60,344 bases of DNA from Neoroseomonas eburnea (GCF_018129005.1 NZ_JAAEDL010000030.1:1-60344), one strand, 5' to 3'; numbered from the stretch's first letter, positions 50,023-59,267 are shown. Numbers and translations are program-made. Notes: generated by a model from the sequence alone, not told the origin.

Positions 50023-50937
50023 ATGACCGCCGCCATGAAGCGCTTTCTCGACTCCGACCTCTGGTGGTCCTTCACGCGGTCCCCGGTGACGGTGCTCTCC
50101 GCCGTGGTCGCATTGGTGTGTGTCCTCGGCGCGGCGCTCGCGCCCGTGATCGCGCCGCACAACCCCTTCGACCTCGCCTCGCTGAACCTGATCGACGCCT
50201 TCAAGCCGCCCGCCTGGGACGAGGAGGGGGTGCGCGAATACCTCCTCGGCACGGATGACCAGGGGCGGGACGTGCTCTCGGCCATCATGTACGGGGCGCG
50301 GGTGTCGCTGCTGGTGGGGCTTTCGGCCACGCTGTTCGCGACGCTGCTCGGGGTCTCGCTCGGCCTGCTCGCGGGCTATGCCGGCGGCGCGCTGGACAGC
50401 CTGCTGATGCGCATCTGCGACATCCAGCTCACCTTCCCCTCGATCCTGGTGGCGCTGCTGGTGGACGGCATCACCCGCGCGGCCCTGCCGCGCGAGCTGC
50501 ACGACCAGATCGCGCTCTTCGTCGTGATCTTCGCCATCGGCATCAGCGAATGGCCGAAATTCGCCCGCACCGTGCGCGGATCGACGCTGGTCGAGCGCAA
50601 CAAGGAATACGTCCAGGCGGCGCGCGTCATCGGCGTGCCGTCCGCGCGCATCATGGTCAGCCACGTGCTGCCCAACGTGGTCGGCCCCGTGCTGGTGGTG
50701 GCGACGCTGAACCTCGGCCTCGCCATCCTGTCGGAGGCGACGCTGTCCTTCCTCGGCGTCGGCGTGCCGCCGACCCAGCCCTCGCTCGGTACCCTCATCC
50801 GCATCGGCAACGACTTCCTGTTCAGCGGCGAGTGGTGGATCACGATCTTCCCGGGCCTCGCGCTGATCGCGATGGTGCTGTCGGTCAACCTCCTGGGCGA
50901 CTGGCTGCGCGACGCCCTCAATCCGAAGCTCCGCTGA
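50023..50937 (+). CDS. Peptide ABC transporter permease, DppC-like
   Basis: A 304-residue membrane protein, six helices. LLGTDDQGRDVLSAIMYGARVSLLVG is the diagnostic DppC/OppC segment, and ERNKEYVQAARVIGVPSARIMVSHVLPN is the EAA loop that docks the ATPase. It starts 3 bp after dppB, and its stop overlaps the next start (TGATG). Confidence 0.92.
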   Translation: MTAAMKRFLDSDLWWSFTRSPVTVLSAVVALVCVLGAALAPVIAPHNPFDLASLNLIDAFKPPAWDEEGVREYLLGTDDQGRDVLSAIMYGARVSLLVGLSATLFATLLGVSLGLLAGYAGGALDSLLMRICDIQLTFPSILVALLVDGITRAALPRELHDQIALFVVIFAIGISEWPKFARTVRGSTLVERNKEYVQAARVIGVPSARIMVSHVLPNVVGPVLVVATLNLGLAILSEATLSFLGVGVPPTQPSLGTLIRIGNDFLFSGEWWITIFPGLALIAMVLSVNLLGDWLRDALNPKLR

Positions 50938-51923
50938 TGTCGAACGCTCCTCCTCTCCTCCAGGTGAAGAACCTGCGCGTCGAGTTCCCGACGCGGCGCG
51001 GCACGCTGGTCGCGCTCGACGATGTCTCCTTCGACATCGCGCCGGGCGAGGTGCTCGGCGTCGTCGGTGAATCCGGTGCCGGCAAGTCGATGACCGGCGC
51101 GGCCATCATCGGACTGCTCGAACCGCCCGGCCGCATCGCCAGGGGCGAGATCCTGCTGAACGGAAGGCGCATCGACAACCTCCGCTACGAGGAGATGCGC
51201 CGCATCCGCGGCAAGGAGATCGGTGCGATCTTCCAGGACCCGCTGACCACGCTGAACCCGCTCTACACGGTCGGCCGGCAGTTGGTGGAGACGATGACCA
51301 CCCACCTGCCGATCGGCCCGGCCGAGGCCCGCAAGCGCGCCATCGGCTGGCTCGAGATGGTGGGCATCCCGGCCGCCGCGCAGCGCATCGACAGCTACCC
51401 GCACGAATTCTCGGGCGGCATGCGCCAGCGCGTGGTGATCGCGCTGGCGCTGTGCGCCGAACCCCGCCTGATCGTGGCGGACGAGCCGACCACCGCGCTC
51501 GACGTCTCCATCCAGGCCCAGGTCATCGCGCTGCTGAAGACGCTGGCGCGGGAGAAGGGCACGGCGATGATGCTGGTGACGCACGACATGGGCGTGATCG
51601 CCGAGACCGCCGACCGCGTCGCCGTCATGTATGCGGGCCGCATCGCCGAGATCGGCCCGGTCCGCGAGGTGGTGAAGCACGCCAACCACCCCTATTCCGA
51701 GGGGCTGATGGCATCCATCCCGCCGCTCGACCGGCGCGTCGAGAGGCTCGCGCAGATCGACGGCGCCATGCCGCGGCTGTCCGCGATCCCGCGCGGCTGC
51801 GCCTACAACCCGCGCTGCCCGCAGGTCTTCGACAAGTGCAGGGCGCTGCGTCCCGATCTGATCAATGCCGGCACGACCCAGGCCGCCTGCTGGCTCTATG
51901 ACACGGAGACGGCCCGTGACTGA
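50937..51923 (+). CDS. Peptide ABC transporter ATP-binding protein, DppD-like
   Basis: A 328-residue ATPase. It has Walker A GESGAGKS, Q-loop IFQDPLTTLNP, signature FSGGMRQRVVIALAL, Walker B LIVADEPTTALD and H-loop VTHDMG. The C-terminal oligopeptide domain carries the Cys cluster (CAYNPRCPQVFDKCRALRP) that binds an Fe-S cluster in related importers. The ATG overlaps the dppC stop. The 3' end overlaps the DppF-like gene by eight bases. Confidence 0.93.
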   Translation: MSNAPPLLQVKNLRVEFPTRRGTLVALDDVSFDIAPGEVLGVVGESGAGKSMTGAAIIGLLEPPGRIARGEILLNGRRIDNLRYEEMRRIRGKEIGAIFQDPLTTLNPLYTVGRQLVETMTTHLPIGPAEARKRAIGWLEMVGIPAAAQRIDSYPHEFSGGMRQRVVIALALCAEPRLIVADEPTTALDVSIQAQVIALLKTLAREKGTAMMLVTHDMGVIAETADRVAVMYAGRIAEIGPVREVVKHANHPYSEGLMASIPPLDRRVERLAQIDGAMPRLSAIPRGCAYNPRCPQVFDKCRALRPDLINAGTTQAACWLYDTETARD

Positions 51924-52947
51924 CGCGACGCCGATGTTCGAGGCGCGCGACCTGACGCGCCACTTCGACGTGTCCCGCCCCTTGCTCCAGCGCATGGTCG
52001 CGCGGGAGGGCAGGCGCATCCTGCGCGCGGTGGACGGCGTTTCCTTCGCCATCCCGCGGGGCACGACGCTGTCGCTGGTCGGCGAATCCGGCTGCGGGAA
52101 ATCCACCGTCGCTCGGCTTTCGGTCGGTCTCTACGGCCCGACCGCGGGCAGCGTGATCTTCGACGGGCGGGATCTCGCGCAGGCGCGCGCCATGGCCGAC
52201 CAGCGCCGGCGCATGCAGATGATCTTCCAGGATCCCTACGCCTCGCTGAACCCGCGCTGGCGTGTCGCCGACATCATCGCCGAGCCGATCCGCGCCTTCG
52301 GCCTGGTGCAGACGCGCGGGGAACAGGAGCTCCGCGTCGCGGAGCTGCTGACCCAGGTGGGGCTCTCCCCGCTCGACGGGCAGAAATTCCCGCATGAATT
52401 CTCGGGCGGCCAGCGCCAGCGCATCTCCATCGCGCGCGCGCTGTCGTCGAACCCGGAATTCCTGGTCTGCGACGAGCCGACCTCGGCGCTCGACGTCTCC
52501 GTGCAGGCGCAGATCCTGAACCTGATGAAGGAGCTGCAGCAGCGGCTGGGGCTGACCTACCTGTTCATCAGCCACAACCTGGCGGTGGTGCGGCAGGTCA
52601 GCGACCGCATCGGGGTGATGTATCTCGGGCGGCTGGCGGAGCTCTCGCCGGCGGAGAGCCTGTTCAGGCGGCCGCGCCATCCCTACACGCGGGCGCTGAT
52701 GGAAGCGATCCCGGACCTCGACATGACGGGGCGTGAACGCATCCCCGTCGGCGGCGAGGTGCCGTCGCCGATCTCCCCGCCATCCGGCTGCGCCTTCCAT
52801 CCGCGATGCCCGCTGGCGAATGACCGCTGCAAGATGGAACGGCCGGACCTCAAACCGGCGGGGGACGCGATGGTGGCGTGCCACGCGGTGGAGGAGGGGC
52901 GCGACGACGCCATGCCGCTGCCGGCGATCGCGCGGGACGCGGCGTAG
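51916..52947 (+). CDS. Peptide ABC transporter ATP-binding protein, DppF-like
   Basis: A 343-residue ATPase. It has Walker A GESGCGKST, IFQDPYASLNPRW, FSGGQRQRISIARAL, Walker B FLVCDEPTSALD and ISHNLAVV. The C-terminal Cys cluster is CAFHPRCPLANDRCKMERP. GTG 51916 with upstream GGAG is taken as the start; ATG 51937 is an alternative. It is the last gene of the operon and is followed at once by a hairpin and the site-4 repeats. Confidence 0.92.
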   Translation: MTDATPMFEARDLTRHFDVSRPLLQRMVAREGRRILRAVDGVSFAIPRGTTLSLVGESGCGKSTVARLSVGLYGPTAGSVIFDGRDLAQARAMADQRRRMQMIFQDPYASLNPRWRVADIIAEPIRAFGLVQTRGEQELRVAELLTQVGLSPLDGQKFPHEFSGGQRQRISIARALSSNPEFLVCDEPTSALDVSVQAQILNLMKELQQRLGLTYLFISHNLAVVRQVSDRIGVMYLGRLAELSPAESLFRRPRHPYTRALMEAIPDLDMTGRERIPVGGEVPSPISPPSGCAFHPRCPLANDRCKMERPDLKPAGDAMVACHAVEEGRDDAMPLPAIARDAA

Positions 52948-52957
52948 GGGCGTATTC

Positions 52958-53147
52958 CCCGGGGAAGGGCTTTGCCCTCCCCCGGACCCCCCCACCAAAG
53001 GCCGAAAGGCCTTTGGAAACCATGAGATTCATCGGGGAATTCGGCGGGCATGGCGCCCCGGCAACGCCGGTTGCGCCGGTGATGCCCTTCGCCGAATTTC
53101 CCGACCGGGTTCCGGTGTCCAGAGGCCTTTCGGCCTCTGGCGGGGTG
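52958..53147. repeat. Inverted pair of hairpin modules, site 4, around a long stem-loop
   Basis: Left module: GGGGAAGGGC/GCCCTCCCCC (52961-52983, probable operon terminator), then CCAAAGGCC-GAAA-GGCCTTTGG (52995-53016). Right module (shortened): CCAGAGGCC-TTTC-GGCCTCTGG (53119-53140), with a compensatory A-T to G-C exchange. Between them, about 53034-53103, CGGGGAATTCGGCG...GGCAT pairs imperfectly with ATGCCC...CGCCGAATTTCCCG around a loop holding CCGGCAACGCCGG. No gene is seen in 52948-53338. Confidence 0.78.
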
Positions 53148-53301
53148 ACACGAGCGGCACGAGTTCTTGACTCGTGCCGAGGCCGCGAATGCGGCCCGCC
53201 GGTGGTCCGGCGAAGCCAAGCAAACCGGAGGTTTGCGCCCGGCGTCTGAGGGCACGAAAAGCCTCATGCCAGCGGTCGCGAACAGCGGCCGATGGTATGA
53301 G
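53146..53301 (+). repeat. Multi-hairpin dispersed element, copy 4 (short form)
   Basis: A 156-bp copy in the same orientation as copy 1 and without the 45-bp insert. GGCACGAGT-TCTTG-ACTCGTGCC is a perfect 9-bp stem, CAAACC-GGA-GGTTTG is intact, and the terminal hairpin CTCATGCCAGCGG / CCGATGGTATGAG has one wobble and one mismatch. It directly adjoins the right module of site 4. Confidence 0.85.
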
Positions 53302-53303
53302 GT

Positions 53304-53330
53304 CCGGAGAGGGGCGGCGCCCCTCTCCGG
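53304..53330 (-). terminator. Terminator hairpin of ggt
   Basis: CCGGAGAGGGGCG and CGCCCCTCTCCGG form a perfect 13-bp stem with a one-base centre, nine bases past the ggt stop. It is the same hairpin type as in the intergenic modules. Confidence 0.65.
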
Positions 53331-53338
53331 GAGCGGCC

Positions 53339-55018
53339 CTACTCCCCGATCGCCACGCCTTCCCGCCGCGGATCCGCCCCGCCCAGCAACCCGTCCGGCG
53401 TGACGCGAATGATCTGCAGCCCGGAATTCATCTCCCGGATCTGCACCTCATGCCCCCGCGCGCGCAGCGCCGGCGCGAGGCCGGCTGCCGGCGTATCCGC
53501 CTCGAGTTCCACGGCCCCGCCGAGCGTGCCGACATGCGGCAGCGACGCTGCCTCCTGCGGCGACAGCCCCCAGTCGAGCAGCGCCACCAGCGACTGCGCG
53601 ACATAGCCGATGATGCGCGCCCCGCCCGGCGAACCCGTCACGGCGTAGAGCTTGCCCTCGCCATCCAGCACGATGGTCGGCGACATGGACGACCTCGGCC
53701 GCTTGCCGCCCTCCACCCGGTTCGCGACGGGCCGCCCGTTCTGTTCCGGCGCGAAGGAGAAATCGGTCAGCTCGTTGTTCAGCATGAAGCCGCGCACCAT
53801 GACGCGCGCGCCGAACAGCGCCTCGATGGTGGTGGTCATCGCCACGGCGTTGCCGTCGCCGTCGACGATCGAGACATGGCTGGTCCCGGCCTCGAAATCC
53901 TGGAGCTGGGGCGCGTACCTCGCCTCCCGCCAGGGCGGGTTGCCGGCGCGCGGCGATGCCGCGGCCCGGTCGCGGTCGATGAGTTGCGCCCGCGCCGTCA
54001 GGTAGCCCGGATCCACCAGCCCCCGCACCGGCACCGAAACGAAGTCCGGATCGGCGAGGTAAGCCGCCCGGTCGGCGAAGGCGAGCCGCCCCGCCTCCGC
54101 CACCAGGTGCGCGGCATCCGCCCCGCGCGGGTCCATGCGCGGCAGGTCGAAATGCCCGAGCAGCCCGAGGATCTGTGCCACCGCCACGCCGCCCGAGGAT
54201 GCCGGCGGGAAGCCGCAGATCCGGAAGCGCCGGTAGCCGGTGCACACGGCCTCGCGCCGCCTTGGCGCGTAGGTGGACAGATCCGTCGCCGCCATCACGC
54301 CGGGATTGGCCGGATGGCCGGTGACGGCGGCAAGGATGGCTTCCGCGACCGGACCCTGCGCCAGGGCGAGGGCGCCCTGGCTCGCGATGGCGCGCAGCGT
54401 CTCCGCCAGCGCCGGGTTGCGCAGCCGGTACCCCGCCGGCAGCGGCAGCCCCTGTGCGTCGAGGAAATACGCCGCCGCCCCGGGGTCGAGCCGCAGCCGC
54501 GCCATGTCGGAAGCGATGTCCCGCGCCAGCCGCTCGCTGATCGGGAAGCCTTCCTCCGCCAGGCCGATGGCGGGTTCGACCAGCCGTGCCCATGGCAGCC
54601 GCCCGTGTTCCCGGTGCGCCGCCTCCAGCATCGCGACCGTGCCCGGCACGCCGACCGCGCGTCCGCCGACCACGGCCTGCATGAAGGGCATCGGACGCCC
54701 GTCGCGCAGGAAGAGGTCCGGGCCCGCGGCGGCGGGCGCGGTCTCGCGCCCATCCCAGGCCGTCAGCCGGCCGCTGCCGCCGGCGAAATGCAGCAGGAAG
54801 GCGCCGCCGCCGATGCCGGAGGATTGGGGTTCCACCAGCGTCAGCACCATCTGCACGGCAACGGCGGCATCCACCGCGTTGCCGCCGTCCCGCAGCACGG
54901 CAAGCCCGGCCGCGGCCGCCAGCGGATGTCCCGCCGCGACCATGTGGCGGCGCGCGGGCTGTGCCTCCGCGATGCCGGTGAGAAGCAGAAGGACCAGGAT
55001 GGCGCGGCGCAGGATCAT
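53339..55018 (-). CDS. ggt: Gamma-glutamyltransferase
   Basis: A 559-residue N-terminal nucleophile hydrolase. The signal peptide ([17 protein letters not shown]) sends it to the periplasm. The precursor cleaves itself before the catalytic Thr, here Thr379 in [20 protein letters not shown]. Other family motifs are [33 protein letters not shown]-type [11 protein letters not shown] and GSPGG. It hydrolyses or transfers the gamma-glutamyl group of glutathione. The start could be 55018 or 55036; the latter would share a CATG with the divergent yraN start. It is convergent with the peptide operon; a link to peptide uptake is possible but unproven. Confidence 0.92.
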   Translation of the reverse strand: MILRRAILVLLLLTGIAEAQPARRHMVAAGHPLAAAAGLAVLRDGGNAVDAAVAVQMVLTLVEPQSSGIGGGAFLLHFAGGSGRLTAWDGRETAPAAAGPDLFLRDGRPMPFMQAVVGGRAVGVPGTVAMLEAAHREHGRLPWARLVEPAIGLAEEGFPISERLARDIASDMARLRLDPGAAAYFLDAQGLPLPAGYRLRNPALAETLRAIASQGALALAQGPVAEAILAAVTGHPANPGVMAATDLSTYAPRRREAVCTGYRRFRICGFPPASSGGVAVAQILGLLGHFDLPRMDPRGADAAHLVAEAGRLAFADRAAYLADPDFVSVPVRGLVDPGYLTARAQLIDRDRAAASPRAGNPPWREARYAPQLQDFEAGTSHVSIVDGDGNAVAMTTTIEALFGARVMVRGFMLNNELTDFSFAPEQNGRPVANRVEGGKRPRSSMSPTIVLDGEGKLYAVTGSPGGARIIGYVAQSLVALLDWGLSPQEAASLPHVGTLGGAVELEADTPAAGLAPALRARGHEVQIREMNSGLQIIRVTPDGLLGGADPRREGVAIGE

Positions 55019-55034
55019 CGCGACAGGATAGCGC

Positions 55035-55427
55035 ATGTTCGAGTCCGCAGACCGCACCCGCCGCCTGCTGCGCGGCCGCCGTGCCGAGGCCTCCGGCCGC
55101 GATGCCGAGGCCATCGCCGCCGCCGCGCTGGCGCGGGAGGGCTGGTCCGTCCTCGCCCGCCGCGTCCGCACGCCGGCGGGCGAGATCGACCTGGTCGCCG
55201 AACGCGAAGCGCTGCTGGCTTTCGTCGAGGTGAAGGCGCGCCCGTCCCTGGCCGAGGCCGCCCATGCGCTCGGTGCGCGGCAGCGGGCGCGCCTGGTCGC
55301 CGCGGCGGAATGCTGGCTCGCGGCGAACCCCGGCCATGGCGCGGCCGGCATGCGCTTCGATGTGCTGGTCGTGGCGGCGGATGGCAGCACGCGCCGCATC
55401 GCCGATGCCTTCCGGCTCGGCGATTGA
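55035..55427 (+). CDS. YraN/UPF0102 family protein (restriction-endonuclease-like fold)
   Basis: A 130-residue protein with the UPF0102 nuclease-like core: [49 protein letters not shown]. The GEIDLV...FVEVKAR pattern gives the E/D...ExK catalytic set. The cellular role is unsettled. The usual neighbour rsmI is missing here. The start ATG 55035 lies 16 bp from the ggt start. Confidence 0.88.
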   Translation: MFESADRTRRLLRGRRAEASGRDAEAIAAAALAREGWSVLARRVRTPAGEIDLVAEREALLAFVEVKARPSLAEAAHALGARQRARLVAAAECWLAANPGHGAAGMRFDVLVVAADGSTRRIADAFRLGD

Positions 55428-55435
55428 AGGGCAGG

Positions 55436-55461
55436 CGGGGCGCCCGCGACGGGGCGCCCCG
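55436..55461. terminator. Bidirectional terminator hairpin
   Basis: CGGGGCGCCC-GCGACG-GGGCGCCCCG, 10-bp arms, lies between the convergent yraN and molybdenum-hydroxylase genes, eight bases from each stop. Confidence 0.7.
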
Positions 55462-55469
55462 CGCGGCGC

Positions 55470-57743
55470 TTACGGCTGTTCCAGCCGTTCCAGCACCTTC
55501 GGCGGCGACATCGGCAGGCTGGTGAAGCGCTTGCCGAGGGCGTCGTACACGGCGTTCGCGATCGCCGCGAGCGGCGGCACGATCGGCGCCTCGCCCACGC
55601 CGCGCACGCCCTGCGGGTGCTTCGGGTTCGGGATCTCGAGCATGATCGGCTCGATCATCGGCACGTCGGAGCAGACCGGCATGCGGTAGTCGAGGAAGCC
55701 CGCGTTATCGAGCTTGCCGTTCCGGTCGTAGAGGTATTCCTCCGACAGCGCCCAGCCGATGCCCTGCACCACGCCGCCCTGGATCTGTCCCTCCACATAG
55801 CTCGGGTGCAGGGCGCGGCCGACATCCTGCGCCGCCGTGTAGCGCAGCACGCGGATGATGCCGAGATCGACATCCACCTCGACATCCACGCAATGCGTGG
55901 CGAATCCCGGGTCGGCGCCGGTGGTGTTGAGCTGCACCTGGGTGCCGATCGGCCCGCCCATGTCGTTCGCGCGGGCGGCGAGTTCCTTGAGCGAGAGCGG
56001 GGGGAACTTGCCGGCATTGTCGCCGGCCGGCAGCGCCATGCCGTCCTGCCACTTGATCGCCTCGGCATCGATGTTCCAGATCTTCGCCGCGCGCTCCTTG
56101 AGCTGGCCGATCACCTTCTCGGTGGACAGCGTCGCCACCATGGCCGAGGCGAAGGTGACGCGGCTGCCGCCGGTGAGGTTGGAGAAGCCGATCGTCGCGG
56201 TGTCGCCGATCAGCACCGAGACGCGCTTGTGCTCGATGCCGAAGAGCTCGGCGACGACATTGGCGATGGAGGCGCGGCTGCCGCCGACATCCGGGTGGCC
56301 GGTCGTCACCACCACATTGCCGTCCTCGGTGATGTTCACCTGGACGGAGCTTTCGCCGCCGGCATTGTACCAGAAGCCGGAGGCGACGCCGCGGCCGCGC
56401 TTCACGCCGGGGCGGGGGTTCCGGTCGAGAGGCGCCGTGTAGTGCGGGTGCCTGCGGATGGCGTCCACCGTCTCGGCGAAGGTGACGTGGCCGAAGACCG
56501 GTCCGTAGATCGCCTTGTCCCCTTCCCTGGCGCTGTTCTTCAGGCGCATCTCCAGCGGATCGAGCCCGAGCTTCTCGGCGATCTCGTCGAGCACGCATTC
56601 GGTCGCGAAGGCGCCGAGCGGCGCGCCGGGCGCGCGATAGGCCGCGACCTTCGAGCGGTTCGACACCACGTCGTAGCCCACCGACAGCACGTTCGGGATG
56701 GCATAGGCCGCGAAGGAACAGCCCACCGGGCCGCGCAGCGGCGACCCCGGCAGGCCGCCGGCCTGGAGGTAGAAGGTGCCCTGCGCGGCGACGAGCGTGC
56801 CGTCCTTCTTCGCGCCGATCTTCACGGTGCTGAGCGAGCCCGGCGCCGGGCCGGTCGCGCGCATCACCTCCTCGCGCGTCATCACCATCTTCACCGGGCG
56901 GCCGGACTTCTTCGACAGCATCACCGCCACGGGTTCGAGGTAGATGATGGTCTTGGCGCCGAAGCCGCCGCCGATCTCGGCCGGGATGGCGCGGATGTCG
57001 CTCTGCGGGATGCCCGTCAGCAGCGAGGTCATGGCGCGCACCATGAACTGGCCCTGGGAGGAGGACCAGATCGTCACCCGCCCGTCCGCCGCATAGGACA
57101 CGGTGCAGGCCTGCGGCTCGATGTAGCCCTGGTGCACCGGCCGGCTGTCGAAGGTGCGCTCGACGATGATGTCGGCGTCCTTGAAGCCCGCCTCGATGTC
57201 ACCCGACTTCAGCACCATGGTGCCGGCGATGTTGGACGGCTTGCCCTCGAACTGAACGAAATCGTGCAGGATGGGCGCGTCGGGCCTGATCGCATCGGCG
57301 ATGTCGATGACGTGGGGCAGGACCTCGTAGTCGACCTCGATCAGCTTGCAGGCCTCGGCGGCGATCTCCTCGCTCGTCGCGGCGACGGCGGCGATCGGGT
57401 GGCCGTGGAACAGCGCCTTCTCCCGCGCCATGACGTTGCGGCACATCCAGCGCATGTCCTGGATGCCGAGCATCACCGACTTGTCGAGCGGGAAGTCGAC
57501 GATGTCCTTGTGGGTGACGACCGCCTTCACGCCGGCCAGCTTCTCGGCCTTCGAGGTGTCGATCGAGCGGATGCGGGCATGCGCGTGCGGGCTGCGCAGC
57601 ACCTTGCCCCAGATCATGCCGGGCATGACGTTGTCGGCGGCATAGGCGGCGCGGCCCGTCACCTTGTCCGCGCCGTCGGGGCGGATGGTCCGCGCGCCGA
57701 TCCACTTGTTGCCGATCACGTCCGGCTTGTTGATGACGTTCAT
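55470..57743 (-). CDS. Xanthine dehydrogenase-family molybdopterin-binding subunit
   Basis: A 757-residue large subunit. It opens with [23 protein letters not shown], then [33 protein letters not shown] (molybdopterin loop), [32 protein letters not shown], and the catalytic Glu718 in [18 protein letters not shown]. It is cytoplasmic and hydroxylates an aromatic heterocycle or aldehyde. The layout matches xanthine, nicotinate, CO or 4-hydroxybenzoyl-CoA enzymes; the VAAYRAPG loop lacks the CO-dehydrogenase VAYRCSFR, so CO oxidation is unlikely. Its TGATG overlap with the Fe-S gene shows coupling. Confidence 0.9.
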   Translation of the reverse strand: MNVINKPDVIGNKWIGARTIRPDGADKVTGRAAYAADNVMPGMIWGKVLRSPHAHARIRSIDTSKAEKLAGVKAVVTHKDIVDFPLDKSVMLGIQDMRWMCRNVMAREKALFHGHPIAAVAATSEEIAAEACKLIEVDYEVLPHVIDIADAIRPDAPILHDFVQFEGKPSNIAGTMVLKSGDIEAGFKDADIIVERTFDSRPVHQGYIEPQACTVSYAADGRVTIWSSSQGQFMVRAMTSLLTGIPQSDIRAIPAEIGGGFGAKTIIYLEPVAVMLSKKSGRPVKMVMTREEVMRATGPAPGSLSTVKIGAKKDGTLVAAQGTFYLQAGGLPGSPLRGPVGCSFAAYAIPNVLSVGYDVVSNRSKVAAYRAPGAPLGAFATECVLDEIAEKLGLDPLEMRLKNSAREGDKAIYGPVFGHVTFAETVDAIRRHPHYTAPLDRNPRPGVKRGRGVASGFWYNAGGESSVQVNITEDGNVVVTTGHPDVGGSRASIANVVAELFGIEHKRVSVLIGDTATIGFSNLTGGSRVTFASAMVATLSTEKVIGQLKERAAKIWNIDAEAIKWQDGMALPAGDNAGKFPPLSLKELAARANDMGGPIGTQVQLNTTGADPGFATHCVDVEVDVDLGIIRVLRYTAAQDVGRALHPSYVEGQIQGGVVQGIGWALSEEYLYDRNGKLDNAGFLDYRMPVCSDVPMIEPIMLEIPNPKHPQGVRGVGEAPIVPPLAAIANAVYDALGKRFTSLPMSPPKVLERLEQP

Positions 57744-58222
57744 CAGGCAGCCCCCCTCATCTCGGCAGCGGTTTCGAGGACGGCACGGACGATCTTGTCG
57801 TAGCCCGTGCAGCGGCAGAGGTTGCCGGCGAGCCAGAAGCGCACCTCCTCCTCCGTCGGGTCGGGATTCCTCTCCAGCAGCGAGCGGGAGGCCATCAGCA
57901 CGCCCGGCGTGCAGATGCCGCATTGCAGCGCGGCCATCTCCAGGAACTTCTGCTGCAGCGGGTGCAGCTCCTCGCCATGGGCCATGCCCTCGATGGTGGC
58001 GATCTCATGCCCCTCGGCCTCGACCGCCAGCATCAGGCAGGAACAGACGAGCCGGCCGTCGACGGTGACGGAACATGCCCCGCAATCGCCCGACCCGCAG
58101 CCTTCCTTGCTGCCGGTCAGGCCGAGCGGCCCGCGCAGCGCATTGAGCAGCGTGTGGTGCGGCTCGCAGAGGAACTCCACGGGCTCGCCGTTGACGGTGG
58201 TGGTGACGTGCAGCTTCGCCAT
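57743..58222 (-). CDS. Xanthine dehydrogenase-family [2Fe-2S] subunit
   Basis: A 159-residue subunit with both cluster motifs complete: plant-type Cys42, 47, 50 and 62 (GCGSGDCGAC ... CSC) and helical Cys101, 104, 136 and 138 (CGIC ... CRC). It passes electrons from molybdopterin to FAD. It lies 3 bp after the FAD-subunit gene and is coupled to the large-subunit gene downstream. Confidence 0.95.
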   Translation of the reverse strand: MAKLHVTTTVNGEPVEFLCEPHHTLLNALRGPLGLTGSKEGCGSGDCGACSVTVDGRLVCSCLMLAVEAEGHEIATIEGMAHGEELHPLQQKFLEMAALQCGICTPGVLMASRSLLERNPDPTEEEVRFWLAGNLCRCTGYDKIVRAVLETAAEMRGAA

Positions 58223-58225
58223 GGT

Positions 58226-59095
58226 TCAGGCCCCCCGGGCGCGGTCGGCGGCGATCGCGGCGGTGCGCTTCAGCAGCACGCCGGCGACCCTGGTGCGGTA
58301 CGCGATGGTCCCGCGCTTGTCGTTGATCGGCCTGCAGGCGGCGGAGCAGGCGGCGGCGGCCGCGTCCAGCGCGGCATCCTCGAGCTTCGAGCCGACCAGC
58401 GCCTTCGCCGCGTCCTCGACCAGCAGCACGGTCGGCGCGACGGCGCCGAGGCCGACGCGCGCGGCCTTCACCACGCCGTTCTCGATCGTCAGGTTCACGC
58501 CGCAGCCGACCACGGCGATGTCCATCTCGGTGCGCGGGATCATGCGGAGATAGGCATCGCCCGACCCCTTCGGCCGCGGCGGCAGGGTGAAGGAGACGAC
58601 GATCTCCCCCGGTGCCAGGTTGGTCCGCCCGGGACCGGCCGGCACGGCTTCGACCGGCAGGCTCCGCCGCCCGTCCGGACCCTGGATGGTCACGGCCGCG
58701 CCGGCGGCGACCATGGCCGGCACGCTGTCCCCGGCGGGGGAGGCGTTGCACAGGTTGCCGCCCGCCGAGGCGCGGCCCTGCACCTGGGTCGACCCGATCA
58801 GGTTGATCGCCTCCAGCACGCCCGGCCATGCCTTGCCGAAGCGCGGATGCTCGGCGAGCACCGCACCAGGCACGGCCGCGCCGATGACGAAACCGCCATC
58901 CGGGGTCTCCTGGATGGCGGTCATCTCCTCGATCTTCTTGATGTCGATGATGGTGCCCGGTCGCACCATGCCGGCGCGCATCTGCACGATCAGGTCGGTG
59001 CCGCCCGCCAGGATGCGCCCGGCGCCCGCCGCGGCGGCGTAGGCGCTCACCGCCTCATCGAGCGTTCGCGGCGCGAGGTATCGGATATCTGCCAT
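58226..59095 (-). CDS. Xanthine dehydrogenase-family FAD-binding subunit
   Basis: A 289-residue subunit. The FAD motifs are AGGTDLIVQMRAG (about 31-43) and ASAGGNLCNASPAGDSVPAM, plus TIIDIKKIEEM. It is the first gene of a three-gene unit (FAD, Fe-S, Mo). No XdhC-type maturation gene or permease adjoins the operon, so the substrate is uncertain; xanthine would fit the purine genes elsewhere in the window. Confidence 0.92.
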   Translation of the reverse strand: MADIRYLAPRTLDEAVSAYAAAAGAGRILAGGTDLIVQMRAGMVRPGTIIDIKKIEEMTAIQETPDGGFVIGAAVPGAVLAEHPRFGKAWPGVLEAINLIGSTQVQGRASAGGNLCNASPAGDSVPAMVAAGAAVTIQGPDGRRSLPVEAVPAGPGRTNLAPGEIVVSFTLPPRPKGSGDAYLRMIPRTEMDIAVVGCGVNLTIENGVVKAARVGLGAVAPTVLLVEDAAKALVGSKLEDAALDAAAAACSAACRPINDKRGTIAYRTRVAGVLLKRTAAIAADRARGA

Positions 59096-59115
59096 TCCTG
59101 TCTTCCATCCCCATG

Positions 59116-59135
59116 CACCCCGTCCTTGCGGGGTG
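59116..59135 (-). promoter_or_regulatory. Hairpin in the leader of the molybdenum-hydroxylase operon
   Basis: CACCCCG-TCCTTG-CGGGGTG, 7-bp arms, lies 20 bp before the FAD-subunit start in the 172-bp gap after the DUF4139 gene. It could terminate the upstream transcript or attenuate the operon. Confidence 0.35.
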
Positions 59136-59267
59136 ATGCCCCGGGCGTCGCAGAGCTGCGATGCCGGGTCCGGGGAGGAAGGCTAGGATGACCTGCCGTT
59201 CACCGATAGCCCCCCATCCCACCCGCCGGCCGGGCGCATGCGCCTCGCCGGCGGCTGGGCGGGAGGG

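Noticed and set aside
13003..53301. Short ORFs running antisense through the four repeat copies, sharing a peptide like MRLFEPSDAGRKPPVCLASP
   Set aside because: The shared peptide follows from the shared DNA repeat. No ribosome site precedes the ATGs, lengths and ends differ, and copy 2 lacks parts of the frame. The 45-bp insert happens to be a multiple of three, so codon-level selection should be tested, but hairpin conservation explains the data better.
55470..59095. Aerobic CO dehydrogenase (coxMSL)
   Set aside because: Subunit layout fits, but the large subunit reads VAAYRAPG where form I CO dehydrogenase has VAYRCSFR.
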